DNA of 64,000 nt, from the NCBI RefSeq assembly GCF_022458985.1, contig NC_061771.1, positions 18,158,001-18,222,000 of the forward strand, in the 5' to 3' direction. The position numbers were made by a program, and so were the translations under genes. The first letter of the stretch is position 1; each line of letters begins with the position of its first letter. The DNA comes from Mugil cephalus (lineage: Eukaryota; Chordata; Actinopteri; Mugiliformes; Mugilidae). Positions 1 through 14,263 of this stretch are shown one piece after another. Below the pieces are notes generated by a model that worked only from the letters and a program-made list of their open reading frames with translations, was not told where the DNA came from and did not search any database.

Positions 1-350
1 CAACAACGGGCAAAGGCACTGAAAACTACAAACCGTGCCATCACCTAACTCAGATCCCGGCTTAGTGGACGGTTGCCGAGGTCCGTCTTGACCGGGCGTG
101 CGGGAGAAGCCCCCCATTCACAGCGACCGGCCGTTTCCATGCCGACGGGCCCTCTGCTGGGAGAGGCCTCCTTTTTAAACGGTTTCCATCCTGCACCTCT
201 GCTGCAGCCTCAGAGAAGGACTGGTGGGCATTTGAGAGGGAATGAGTTGTGGGTGGCAGTGAAGAGACGCAATTGTGTTAAGGTCTGAGCTGAAAGCCCC
301 AAAGCCTTAAATGCGGTCTGTGACGGGGAAATCACAGCGAGGCTGAGCGG

Positions 351-463
<113 letters not shown>

Positions 464-3039
464 GGGAACTCATTTCTATCCCCTTCAGATCAACGTCCTG
501 GCATGTGAAACACTCATGTTGCTGTCAGTCTGAATGATTAATGTTCACACTATTTATTGGGATTTGGAAAAGTGACAAAATTATTATTTATTCTGCTGTA
601 ACGGGCGAAATTAAAATTCCCTCCAGTGAAACTGTGAAATACGGTTTCAAATAAAAGAAGCTCAGCCACAGCCACAGCCACAGTACATCTGGACCGAACA
701 CTTTTGTATCAGTTTGATGAAGTGCTTGATCTTTTGAGGCTGTTTATTTTGGGTCGGCGTTAAAAATCAAAACCGCGTCTCTGTGGCATCTTCTTCCTCT
801 TCTGTTGTAACAGCGGTTCACACTCAACAGCGGCAGCTTTATTTATTGCACTTAATACAGTTGCGCGGCGCAAGCGAGATCAAGGAGTGTAAAGGTAAAT
901 TAGGAAAATTTGGATTTATTTAAGATCAGAATTGTTTCGGGGGAATTCTTTATCATTTAATTCAACGTTTAGACTGTGTCTGTGAGTTATTTCAACTATA
1001 AAAACTAAATTATACATTTACAATCTTTACTATTTTAACAACTTCATTGAGTCTCTGACCATAAAGACAGATGAAAAAAAGTGCAAACTCGTTTTTTACC
1101 CTTTTTCCGTTGTTAAATGCAGCGTCACATTTAGCATCCAGGCACAAAATTGAGTCTGTTTTTCCACAAGTGAAATTTTTGATTGCATGCCATTGTATAA
1201 AGTACAGTGTAAAGTACTTCACAATGCAACACTGGCTGTGAGTTGTGAGAACAGAGCTGCTGTGGGCGTCTACAAGCTAACATAATGGATAATGTAATGC
1301 AAGAAATCCAAAACAATAACTAAGTAATGATGCAGTTTGGATACAATAATATTTAACTTAATTTACCAGCTGCTGAAAATTAACTTCCATTTCCTCCGAC
1401 CGTTCTGAAAACTCAGAACTGCGAAGAGAAATAACAAGAGCAGCACAGTGAGGTGGACTGTTCTCGTAAACAAAATTAACACATGTTGCCAGGAGTTCCA
1501 GCTCAAGTTAATGTCCCACTTCATGAGCTGTGACTCTGTTTATTTCCAAAAATGATTGAAGTGAATGATAAGAACGTTTTCCAATTTAGCTGCACGGAGG
1601 CGTCTTTGTATTTTTTATCTCATGTACGAGTGAAATGCTAATATCTTTTCATTACGTCTTTACATTTGCTACATTGAGTTACCTGGTCGTTAGCTTGCTT
1701 ACTTTTGGTGTCAAAGGCTCCTGGATGCCAACGGTTGCCTGGCAGCAGTCGCCGTCTCCTGACTTAAGGTTGTTGCAGCCATTTGAATGAGAAGCATTTC
1801 GTGTGTAAAACTTTCCGCGTAATTACCACAAGTTCACAAGCTCCGTTTGAAAACACCGACCGAGGGCTGCATTCCACTTAGAGGAGCTTCTGCGCTTACT
1901 GCTCCACTGTCCTGGTCTACAGAGACTCAAAAGGGAACTGAGCCATCGCTGATGTTATTTATACCACATGTGCACTTCTACGGCGTCAATAAGATGCATT
2001 TGCACAAAGCTGGTCCTCTTTGCTTGTGTGCATATACGATGGAATGCGCGCGTTTGTGTTTACGTAGAATACACACCTCTATTTTCAGCACTGAGAAGTG
2101 ACAAGGATGCAGAAAACATCACCAAGAGAAAACAAACGCTCGTTTACACTCTGCCAATATATATTATAAAGCAATAATAACTTGAATATAACAGGTTCAC
2201 CTCACATTCTCAATGCAACACCACATCAAAGAAATATGCCTGGGCGATTTCTCCCCGTGTTCATTAACCAGCTCAGAGCTACATGGCACAGCACTGAATT
2301 ATTAACATGCTACTTGTGCCTCACAGATACAGAGCGGAGGGCCATTCACAACTGCAAAACACGCCCACACTCTGCTTGTAAATCTCCAGCGAACCCTCGG
2401 AGTGGATTCGAACTTCTGACGACGGTATATCACGGCAGCACAGAGCGGAGGACGTCGTCACATGAGCGCTCAAAGTGTTACTAGGGGAGGGAAGGAGGGA
2501 GGGAGGGAGGGGGGCTGGGTAATAAATGCATTCGAATAAGCAGAACAACAGAATGCAAATGTTTAAAATATGGGAGGTTTTTTTTTCACGAGTGTTGGAG
2601 GGGGAGAAATTCAATTAAGTTAAATTTCACAGAGCGGCTTCTCAAAATCTTACCAGTGGAAGTATCGCGGCTTCAAAACGGCTCAAATGAGACGAACCGA
2701 GTGTAATGTTAAGAGGTGCCGCGTCTCGTGTGGAAAAAGTGTCCAGGAGTTTCTAAAATAAGTGAGTAAACCAGGCGACAAACCAGAACGAGACCACACA
2801 ACATCAGACAACAAACCACAAGGACACGCTGTGACAAAAATAGAGTGACAACTGTTTAGGCTGTTACAGTCAATTCATCAGTTACCTTTAACTTAATAAT
2901 CAGGCCTGTGTCTCGTCTCTCGTCGCTATGACGTTGAACAGAAGTAATAAGGTCTAGTTATCCAACACGTGACTTCTCAAGCTCAGAGGACGAGGAGGCG
3001 TAAATAAAAGCCTGTGTGTGTGTTGTAAATGGGAGTGAG

Positions 3040-3436
3040 AAAAAATATCAATATGACAATAAATCACAATACTTTTTCTTCCGATACAACATCGCTTTTG
3101 AATGTCTAAATATCGATTTTAAAAGAAAAAGTCATGTTTTGGGCCAAACGCGAACGACTTCCACACCACAACCACTGCTTCTTCTGTACAAGAGCAATAA
3201 ATTGGAAATGGATCATTTGGACTAATATTGTTTTTTGACTCAATTTGTCCAATGAATTATCGCTGTCATCTGATGTACATATATATAAATTGTATTTTAA
3301 GCTGCATTTAAAAATTCTCAGTAAACTACACAGAATATTGCAATATATCGCAATATCATAATATCGCAATATTGTATCGTATCGTGACTCAAGTATCGTG
3401 ATCGAATCGTGAAGACCTTGCCAAGGCCCATCCCTA
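3040..3436. mobile_element. Non-autonomous DNA-transposon-like repeat (tentative)
   Basis: The segment is dense in ATCGCAATAT, CGATAC and ATATCG motifs and ends in a motif reading, on the opposite strand, CTAGGGATGGGCCTTGGCAA. I associate this ending with dispersed teleost hAT-like elements. No transposase frame is present. The left boundary is uncertain and I did not identify a target-site duplication. The open frames across it are repeat artefacts. Confidence 0.4.
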
Positions 3437-4390
3437 GTTGTAATATCTAAATGTTTGCCAAATTGTACAGAGAGCGACTCAAATAACACTTCCCACTTTG
3501 AGTCCAGTCTAAATTTAAACTTGGCATGAAGCACATCTGTTCACCACTTTAAAAACAACGCTGAGTATTACTGAGTTGTCCTGTCTCTCTTGGTCTCTGT
3601 AGCCTCTCTCTCTAGGAAGAAGTCCAAAAACTCGTCTTGACCAGGAGCCTTTGGACCCTTCCCCGTCGCTCTGGACTGTAGATGGTCATCAAACTACCAT
3701 GATCAATTTCTCGGTTTTCCCTCAAACGCAGCACATGTCACGAATCACTCATTATCTTCTCCTTTTACTTGAGACCAAATGTCTCATTATCTGTCGTTAA
3801 CCAGCGCTCTGGGTCCTCAAAAAGCCTGGAAAACTGCCCGGTCTGATCAGGCTGCACTCATCGCACAACTAAAGTACTTCACTTCAACACAGGAGCTTCT
3901 CTCTTCCTGCTTCTTCTCGCCCTTCCCACTGCCTCGAACTTTACTGTGCCAGTTGAAACTAAATCATCTACAATGCCATTATCTGATTACGTTAAAGCAG
4001 TAGTTGATGCATCTTATTAAATAAATAACACCTACACTAGCTGCGGGCTCCAGGTCTCATTATTCAGTCGTCCCGTTGAGACGCCGCTTCGAGCTCAGAG
4101 TGGTCTGGTCAACGTGTTTTCCTTAATCATTACCGAGCATTCGGTCATTTTGTGCCGTCACGGTATGAATAAACACCAATGAAGAATTATTACACACTTG
4201 ATTTTTCCCTCAAAAACCACTTGATGCGGGAAGTGACGCACAACAGGATTTGATTTCAGGTTTGGCTCAATTTGAGGGAAGAGCACGAACCCTCGCTTGG
4301 AAGCTTGTGCGTCGCCGGGGCAACGGACACAATGCCAACAACTAACCTCCCACCAAATGTGCAAAACTGACCACACCCTGTCCCGAAACC

Positions 4391-4426
4391 ACAACGTTTT
4401 GAGAGACCACAACGTTTTGAGAGACA
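4391..4426. repeat. 18-bp tandem duplication
   Basis: The unit CACAACGTTTTGAGAGAC occurs twice head to tail. It lies in non-coding sequence and no function is evident. Confidence 0.8.
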
Positions 4427-7400
4427 CGTACTGCAGTACAAAGGGAAGTGGACATTGGAGATGTGAAAACAACTGGACAAAAGACATCCAGACTGCTGCA
4501 GCCCCAATAATTCCCCCATTAATCCAAAACACACAAATAAAGCGTAGATAAAGTGGTTGCTAACAGGACATGTTTGCCTGTATTTATTGGTCTCACTTAA
4601 ACAAGCCAGTTATAAAAGTGTGTTTAATTGAATTTAATCACATCCCACTAAGTGTAGGTTACTGGGAAAAGTCATGTGCCCTGTGAACACTGCCTACTAT
4701 CTACTGTGTTTTGTCAATATAGGCTTCAAAGACAGGAAATCTGACTGTCCATTTAAGAATGGTTGTAGGAAAGCCCTGGGGTCTGTAACACAGAAACAGC
4801 CAGGACTGTGGGAATGTGAAGCTTTCCGCAAACAAAGTCTGGGATACTCCTCGTCTCTCATTCCTCGAGGCCTTGCAGCAAACATCAAAGCCAGAAAATG
4901 ATATTTCATCACCTTGACCCAAGTGAACTGAAAACACGGCACTCTGGTCCCGACAGTGTCGGTTTATCATTGTGCTTACAATCTGCAGCCCTCGTAGACC
5001 ATTTTTACTTTACTGACACGTACCACCTTTCCAAACACGGATGGAGTACAGAGCTCAGTACTTTTAAGGGTATAAACGCTAAAATTACACCAGAAGATTT
5101 ACGTGGGGGTTTTTAACGTGGCTCACTAGTGCACACGTTTAACTAAAGGTCTCACTTGTTGACCATAGTGGACTTTCAACGGTTTAGTTTCAACAGAGCA
5201 TTCCGAGTCTAAATAGTGGTTTGGGGTTTAGGAAAAGAAACCAAACATCATCCCATTCAGTGCAGGAACACATCAAATAGAAACTCTCTTTACAGGCTGT
5301 TTAGTATTTGTCTAGTTCATGTGTTCTACAGTCTGGATTTTTAAAGACCGGAGATCCGTGTGTTGCAGCAAAAGCCACAAACTCTAATCATCTGTACTTT
5401 GTTTTAAAAAAAATGGTTGAATTACATAATAATGACCAGACCAACTGTATAGAGTAATGAGGAGTATTTGCCTCGTGGCCTCCTTGTCCCAGTTTACATG
5501 CAACAGAGAAAACCTAATAACTGACGGGAACATGTCCTCCTCCTCCACACTAGGTGGCGATATGTGTCTTGTCAGCTGGTTAATACGGCTCCCTCCCACC
5601 AGATAGAAGATAGTACAGTTTTTTAAACCTCGTACGTAATGTCTGCGCTACTTTTGGTACAGATAAGATGTGCACTATCCCGCAGGTGGTTCTTCTACCA
5701 GCTCTGTTTACTTTCTTCTTCTGTGACCGACTCTCTTGGATGTTTTTGTTCCAGGATTTTACTCAAGCGCAACAGTTGTGGCGCATGCACACATGCGTTG
5801 TCTAGTTAAACTACGATTAAAGTGTATACTTGCTGGGAAAAATCGATTTCCAATTGCATTATCTGGGTGTCTTAATCAGATAAGGAGAACTCTGATATTA
5901 GTCCGAGTAACGTGTTTATGTGCACTTGTCCAGTTAAGGCAATGATTTGTTTTTTCACGTGCATGTAAACGTACTGTGCGAGGACTTGTTCACTGTCCTG
6001 GCCTAATTAAATGTTGTGACTGTTCAAACTGTTTCTTTTGTTATATAAATGCCACCAAAAGCACATTTCTGAACAGCACAGCGCCCACAATTTACACCAC
6101 AATGACGAAATAACCAATCCATATGCAAATCAATACAACACCATTGGAAAATAGCTTTCCTTTATGAAGCTTCTTGTTGTCAGAGAGAGGCTGCAGTAAC
6201 CTCTTTTCACAGAAAGTTGTAATGTCATTTGAAAATAAACAGTAAAGTATCAGTCTATTGACAGTGTGTCAACATCAGTTACACTCTGTGCATAGCAAAA
6301 AGAAAAGCACCACCGCTGTCACAGTTTTGTAATCCATGCGGTATAAAACGTTACCCTACTAAAACCATCGTTTCCCAACAACTCAAGCTCTGTACAAAAC
6401 AAATCAGTCCTTTAGAAGACGATGTCTAAAAAGGCCACTCACACAGAAATCACGGCCCTGCCCTTCCCTCTCATCACGTCCCTCTCGTTCAGAACATATA
6501 GTTCTAAACAAATGTTTTGGTTCAGCTTGTTTTAACGCGATGAACTGACAGCGTGCAGAAGTCAAAGTGGAGTCTCTCCCACCACAAGACCACCTCAATC
6601 AGTGTTTGAGATTAACAGCAGCATGCAGTTTGCAGGCGCAGACAACAACAAGCTACAAACACAGCAGAGGGTAAAAACCACTGGTGTGTTGATGTCCTGA
6701 GGAAAACCACACGCAGTTTCAAGTCCGCCACAGCAAAGGTAGCCTTAACGTCTAAAAAATGTGACAGCAGTGCAGGACTCCAAAATAATGTGAACAAGAA
6801 TGTAAAGAATGGTAGAATGATCATTTGGTTTCAATTATCTAACTTTTTACAGTACATCAGGAGAAGTATTAAAACATTTCACAATCTAACCTAGTACAGT
6901 CTTTAGGCTGCAAAAGAAATGAATAAAAATCTGACGTTGCATGAAGTTCAAACATATTATAAAGCCACCCAGCTGAGGTTTTCGTCAGCTGATGGCAGTG
7001 GAGCAACTAGTCTACAACACCATTCAAACGGACTTGTTGACTCTCCCTCTTGTCCATTCTTTTCGCTTTTTATTTTTAGACTGATAAAACAGTAACAGAG
7101 AAAGACGCCATAGAGAAATATCAGAGAGATGAGGTGTGGAGAGGAGTGAAACTGAAACTCCATTCACTAATCTTGTTAAATAATGCAGGTTTGTTGTTGA
7201 GGAGCAATGTGTAATTAATATAATTAACCCATGCATTTGTCCATCTTTAGACATAAAGAGAAGGGGTAAACCTTAGGTCAGGTGCATCTTAATAGTATCC
7301 CAGTGATGAATGGCAGATGTAAACATGACCTCCTGCTAACAGAAACCTTGATAAGACCTAAACCCTGCTTTTAAAGATCTGAAACGGTCACCTGGACTGT

Positions 7401-8299
7401 CCAAACAGAGATATTTTTAAGTCAACAAGACCAAAAATGGCTCACTGGTGGTATGTACGTTCAAATCAAGTCCAACAGTGGCAACGCGGAAGATAAACTC
7501 TTTCGTCAGTCGGACTGTTTAAGAGCCTCGCAACAGAAATAACAACACTGGATGTTGAGGAGTCATAAGCATGACAGTTCTATGAAAACAAAACATGTTC
7601 AAAACATTCACAGATTCTCAGCGAGGACAGAAAAAAAACATTAAACACAGACACAACGTGGCCGCACAACTGAATCGACAACTTTGGAACGGTTTAGGCA
7701 AAATATGCGACCGTTATAGCGTTCATAAAGCAGCTATTCTGCAGGATTGTTGCATAAGACTTGATGTCCTTAACAAACGTAAATAGGAGATGAGTAAACC
7801 GTCCATCGAAGGCAATGTAGTGTAACACGAGCGTCCCCAGCACAACTACCAAACTCTCACATCTCTCAGCAGTCTACAACAACCCGGTTCTCATTTAAGT
7901 GAGTGAAAGACTCATATGGATTTAGCCAATTTCACAGATCTTACATAAAAACCTGATTAATGGAGTAATGCAACTGTGTGTTTTGTTTGCCTCCTTTCCT
8001 TTTGTGTGTGAGAGTGTGTTTGTGTAGCCTGTGAACATCCTATGTGGACTGGAGGTTGTTGTTTCATGTTCATGCGTTCTTAATTTATAAATATGTTATT
8101 TTAAAAGGTTGGGCCTATTGTGTACAAGCTGCACGTACTTCGTGTCCACCCTGGAGGAGGGATCCCTGCACAGTTTGTATATTTCATTACACTGAGGTGT
8201 AACGTGGACTTTTTCCCCTCAACGACAATAGAGAGCTCTCCAGATGACCATACGCATCGATGCAAATTCATGAATTACGTATATGAATAAAATGATTCA

Positions 8300-9120
8300 A
8301 GTCTCTTGTCGAGTTAATGCGCTTCGCAAAATCCACATGCAACAACACCGGAGAGTTGGCACTTTGCAGCTCTTGGCTCAGTTAGTTTAAAAGGCTCAGT
8401 GCTGGTGGGAGAGTTAGCCGAAGCAGCCAACAAACTCGACCAACTTTCATCTGTGCAGTACGTTCAGCCACAGAAAGCGGGGTCTGCCAACTTCTTTAAC
8501 TTCTTTCGCAGCGGCAACATGGTCCGGAACCACAGAAGTGCGTTAAGTTGGTTAGCATTAGCAATGCTAACAGCCAGCTAAGGAGTTGAGCGTTAGCTGG
8601 CTAATGCTAGGCCCCTTTCTACTGGTCCCCTACTGCAATATCTCACAGCTCTGGTCTTGCAATTTGTAATCTCACCCCGTATTTACCTTGAAATGTGAAG
8701 GTAGCGCAACGCAGCGGGCCTCTCCGGCGACTCCCGTCGCCCGGGTATCCAAGAAGAAGCTAACGCCGGAGGTAAACGCCGATTCGTTTCGTGGATTTCC
8801 CACCACTAGCATGCACTAGCTTCGGCAGAGCAGCCTCCAATCCAAGTCCGTGCTAGTAAAACAAGGCTAACGTTAGCTTCTCTGTCACATTAACAAGTGT
8901 GTTGGTCGACCCGTTGACTCCGTACTTTTTCTGGACGTCACAGGACGGCTTCCGATCATTACAGCAGGAAAAACACATCGGCTGAGACCACGCAGCGTGC
9001 CAGTTGTGAGTGGTTTGCCGTTCACAGCCTCCTCAGGTTTGCTCGTCCCCTGGTGTCTATCCACCACCACCATCCACCGACTGGAAAGAGTGACTGTCGC
9101 AGCATGATGACGCCACTGAC
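8300..9120 (-). promoter_or_regulatory. CpG-rich, promoter-like island with candidate minus-strand 5' exon
   Basis: This stretch is clearly richer in CG dinucleotides than its surroundings and carries repeated GTTAGC/GCTAAC words, which I associate with promoter regions in spiny-rayed fish. On the minus strand a good donor (TTTCAAG then GTAAAT) sits near position 8690, so an untranslated first exon could run from about 9.1 kb to 8.69 kb, with its gene continuing leftward out of the window. In human, FBXW7 lies next to TMEM154 on the same strand and in this relative direction, so an fbxw7 5' exon is one candidate. No coding sequence supports that identity. Confidence 0.35.
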
Positions 9121-11069
9121 TTCTTTTTTTTCCTCCCGGGCGCGCGTATTACACGTAATAGCGTGCCCCTGGATGACATCCTAGTGGAAAATAAAGTGTA
9201 GTTCATTGGAAATGGTTTGATACGGTTTCGTTACACCTTGACGCACACATTGACATTATGTAAAAATTTAATTTAAAAAAAGGTGCAAAGTCATATAAAC
9301 AAACAACCGTGAGAAAACTAAAAGTATTATTTTTTAAGAAATCATAATGTAAAAATATGTGTGTCTATAGCTGGTAATACCTAATTTTATTGCAGAAGAT
9401 AACTACTTAAATACTTATGAAGTTAATTTCCTTCATTTCGAGTTAATTCCTTGTTTCATTGTTATCATTGATCTGATTTAATATCTAAACTTTTTTATAA
9501 CCCTTTTTTTTTGCATTTTCCAATCAAAATAAAATAATTTAAAAAAAAACTTGATAGGTAGTATTGGCTATATAGAAGTTTTCACAGGCAGAAGAAAAGC
9601 TCAAGACATTGTCACAGTTCAAAACAAATCACATTGTCTCCGTTTTTACTTAAATTAGAAACCCATCGTTAAAAGCTCTAAAATGAGTAGAGGGGGTAAT
9701 AACACAGAAATGAGAGACTCCACATCCAAATTTGCACGGTGTTTAAGAAATCATGCAGGCCGAAAACCTAAACCTAATTCTTCCCAGCGTATTGAGCCCC
9801 ATTTATTCAAAGGGAGTGGGGGAAAAAAAGCTATTGTGGATTAGTGTGCGGCTGCTGCTCAAGTTAGCCCTGCAGTGCCAGCCATGGTTAGCTTTGGCTC
9901 ATGGTCATTTTCATGCCCTGTATCTGGATCCTGCAGGGACAGTCTGAAACCCTGAGATATCACTAAGCACCAAACGTGTGATCCTGAGAAGTGTGGAATT
10001 GAGACTGGCATCCGGTCAATGAAAACTGAAAAGCACACCCTGGAAACAAAAGGTGGCAGTAAATATCCTCACTTTGTCACTAAATACTCTTAAATGAGGG
10101 TTTGAAAGCTGTATGTGATTTATGGAAACTGTTCCAGGAAGTGATTCCTTAAAGAAATCCCAACCACAGTCTGAAATTTCTGTCTGATTTCTATGCCTGC
10201 TGTTGTCGTTGTTTTGCTAGTCAACCTGAACACTGCAAATATTTACTTTAGAGATTTAGTAGAGATTGAACCCTAATGCTACACACACATGAGTAGCCTA
10301 CTATATATATATATTTTTTAAATATTTTCTTTGTGTTAAATGTTTTTGTATTTTCTTTTTTAGGAAAATAAAAGTTTTTGTATGTCCTATCACAAGTTAT
10401 GGCCTAAATCCCCATCCATACAGTCTCGTCACCCTTCGCTTTGTAGCTCAGTCTCTAGTTGCCCCGGTAACCTGAATCCCATGCCATCCTAAGTGTTGCC
10501 TTACTTTTTCTTAGTGTAGGGATGGAGCGACCTTCCTAGAGTCTCCATTCTCTATCTGAAAAGTAAAGTATCTGCACATGGTCTGAATTAACATCCAGCT
10601 TGTATGAGAACTTTGGGGGGAAAAAACATGTTTAGAGAACTCTGTGTATGTCAAACGTATCAGTCCTTCATTTTGACAATTTACTCAATCGTGTCTCCTC
10701 CAGGTTGAGATTAGTTTTACTTGGTGACCGCGCACGTTGAATCCTCGAAGGTTATTTCACCTAACGTTACTATTACTCTTTGAATTTCATTACAAGTCTT
10801 TGTGCTTTTCCTTCCACATTGGTGCTATAACACTCATTGTGAATTGTGGGAACAGGTTTTTCTGGAACCTAATGTTTCTCCAGAGGGTTTCTCCCCCGCC
10901 TATGGATTTAAATTCTGATGTATAATTATATTTTACATTACATTTAGATTATATGGTCTGTCTATATTATTGTCTTCTTATTTATTTAAATACTTATTTA
11001 TGTATTTTTGATGATGTGTTATATATTGATGTTTTCATGTTTGTTTTTTGTATTTCACCTTCATTTTTT

Positions 11070-11155
11070 TTCATTGTAAAGTGACCTTGAGGTTCCAAAA
11101 GGCCCTTATAAATAAAATGTATTATTATTATTGTTGTTGTTGTTGTTGTTGTTAT
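11070..11155 (+). repeat. LINE-like 3' tail with (ATT)n/(GTT)n
   Basis: The words GGCCCTTATAAATAAAATG followed by ATT and GTT trinucleotide repeats match the usual 3' tail of teleost L2/CR1-like retrotransposons. No upstream reverse transcriptase frame is visible, so this is a 5'-truncated insertion. Identity rests on my memory of the family tail. Confidence 0.45.
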
Positions 11156-14070
11156 TATATTCATTTAGTTATATCTTATTATTTTATTCTCTGATAAATA
11201 CATAATTAAAAATAACAGTTCTGCATTCAAATCCTATTTAAGTAAAAGGACAAAAGCACTGGCATCCAAATATTTTTAAAGTAATTTAAGTTAAAGTATT
11301 TTCCAGAATCATATATTTTATATTATTATATTACTGGATTAAAAATACAGATTGATTAATGCCACACTTGAATATTCTGATTTGAATATTTGAAATATTG
11401 TCTTTACATCTGGAGAGCTATTAACTGATTCATATTTTATATTAATAAATAAAGCTGTAAGTTATTAGCCTCTAAATTCAAATGGAGTAAAAGCAAAATA
11501 CATAAAATCGTACTACAGTGCAGTACTTGAGTAAACATACTTGTATCCTACCACTGGCCTTGGGGGTTAGTCAGAATTAAGAGACCAACGTGAATTTGTA
11601 TTTAAAAATCTTTCACGGTGTAAGTTCCCACACAAACACAGAAAGCATGACATCTTTGTTTCCACCGGGGACTTGAACCCTGGCTGATGTGTCGGCTGCT
11701 GTCAAATCTGCCCGAGAAGAAATGTTTCATAAGAAACAGAGGACAGTTTTATGTTGTTTAAACTGTTGGTCGCTGCTCTAAAAAAGCCTAAACTCTGGTG
11801 AACCAGCTCCCTGGTGCATTGTGTGTTCTCCGCTCCAGCATTGCCCAAGGATGCGCTGAATGTGATGATTGCGACAGACGGACGGTGCTTTGTTAACATC
11901 ACGGCTCTCGAAGGCAAACAAACAGGGATGCTGGTGTGGCTGTGAAATGGAGCTGATAGAGTGTGACAGGCAGCAACTGAGCCTGCTGGGTAGACTGTGA
12001 TTCAGTCAACAAAGCTTTGGTAAATTCGGGGAGACGGGTCACTGGAAACATGATGTTACGATTGTTTCCTTTAGGGGATTACATCTGATTTCTGTTCGCC
12101 GTAACAGACAAGCCTTTACTCAAAGTTAGAAACATACCTGTCCTCCCACGCACAGGTGAATCTGCACAACAGTGTCAGACTCCTACGACACATGGTGAAG
12201 TCAGATAGAAGTGCTTCAAGTTATAGGCTCAGCTTTTTCATTAGACATCACTTATTATTACTTACTAGTCATATTTGGGAGAGAAGCTTTTATTTATTCA
12301 TAAACCAGTTTGGCCACGATCTGATGTATCCCTCCACGCCTACAGGTGCAACACATCTCTCTGAATGCTGAACATTATGCCGTATATGATTACCGAGTAT
12401 GAAGTTTCATTGACAAAGCAATAAGGTTCCATATAGTGCAATTACATATGCGCAATAATGATCTCTGCGTGTGCAGCCCTCCAGAAGAGGAAAATGAAGT
12501 GATTCGCGCGAAGGCGACACTTTTAAACGTACGGTGGCAATTTATAATCCCTTCTTTAATTAATATTCAAATTCGTTTCTCAATCAGTGACATGTCAGAG
12601 GATGTAATCACAATTCTCTAGAGAGCCTACAGGGATGTAAGATGTGAGATGTGATTTGATGACTTGTTTTGTTTTACTTTACAACCCTCACGTCTGTTAT
12701 TTTTTTTCCTGTTCGTGGACTGATGGATTGTTCAACCAGTCATTTTTTATCTCAATTAAAAATGAACGTTTATAAAGAAGCAACTAGAAAAACAAACGGG
12801 GAATTGATAACAGAAAATTCTACGACTAGAACCAAATTAAATACTGTTGGAAACAAATAAAGATATAAGCCTCTTCCGCCGGCCAATGAGCCTTTGATAA
12901 TCAAACCGGTGCGCTTCTCTTTAAGCTCAAGCAGACACACCTGGACGATGTCAAATCAGTCATTGTTTTAGACTTCTGAAATATAGTTGAGTTGTTTTTT
13001 TTATTAGTGAATGACTGGTGAAGACAAGGATAGATGCTATTGGAATAATAATAATAAAAAAAAAACCTGTTGGAGGTTATGAAAACAGGATTAATGAAAC
13101 CTGTTGGTGTGATGCGGCTGATTTATACTGCTATCAAATCAAAAATTAGAGCCGTTCAACTGAACCAACATGCCCGTGTTAACAATTAGCCTGCTCCGGT
13201 GTAAGTGGCTGCTTGTGAAAATGCCGACGTTGAGTCAGCATTTACCAGACAGAAGCGCCGTCTGGAAACCTAATGAGTGGAGAAGAGCAGAAAGAGACCT
13301 ATTTCTCATTCGTATTCAGCGGCTTGGACGGATTGCTTGTCCTCCCGGCCGAGACTCTCCTCTGGTATGAGATCCGTCAACTTTTCACAGCTGTCAATCA
13401 GACGCTCGCACAGAGCTCAGAGAGGAAACCCGGCGACGCTCATCAGAGGGTTCACATCGGCGGACGTGCTGGTTACGTTATCCTCACCTAAGCCATAGGT
13501 GTGACACATGACGAGCCTTAAAGACTTTACAACCGTAGGAACACAAGTCGTGTCACGCTCGGCCCTGCTGTTTTATAATATAATGCTGTAAAATGTAACT
13601 GTAGCCGTGCTTACGGTTTTAAAGAGGAAACAAGCACACGTTTCACAAACATAAAAACAGAGAAGTGCGTGTATGGAACACGGTTCAAGTCCATTAAAGG
13701 TTATAGGTGCTTGATACATTACGTTCAACAGGACTCTACAGCCTCTGCAGCTACGCTAGCAGTGGAGCGAGGGTGTGATCTGAGCTAAATACTAACATTA
13801 GCAGGCCGACATGTTCACAGTGAAAGTGTTATTATTGTCACATTCAGCGTGTTAGGAAAAAAAAAAGAGGTGCTAATTAGCAGACGCTGCGGCTTTTTGC
13901 AGGTATCTGGTTTCGAAATAAATAATCAGACGCCGACACTTTGACCTTGTGGCACCAGATGAAACGCCGTCAAAGCGCTGACAGCTCATCTTGACGGCGG
14001 GACGCGAACGTTTCTGACAAATTTGGTGGTGGCCACAAGAGCATCCTCTGGGAATCATGAGTCCAATCCA

Positions 14071-14263
14071 ACCTCACAACAGGATAAGACAGAGGGTTTG
14101 TCTAAATTTAATGGAGATCCGTTCATTAGTAAGCTGAGATATTAGTCTGAAACAAAAGACATAAGACACCTCACAACAGGATAAGACAGAGGGTTTGTCT
14201 AAATTTAATGGAGATCCGTTCATTAGTAAGCTGAGATATTAGTCTGAAACAAAAGACATAAGA
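14071..14263 (+). repeat. Perfect 97-bp tandem duplication
   Basis: The segment starting ACCTCACAACAGGATAAGAC at 14071 is repeated at 14168. By eye the two copies agree at all of the first 96 positions. The unit is neither low-complexity nor an obvious transposon end. Near-identity means either a recent duplication or an assembly artefact. Confidence 0.93.

Noticed and set aside
8399-8581. 60-codon plus-strand frame in the CpG-rich patch as a first coding exon
   Set aside because: No family resemblance, no good donor at its end, and the best splice signal nearby is on the other strand.
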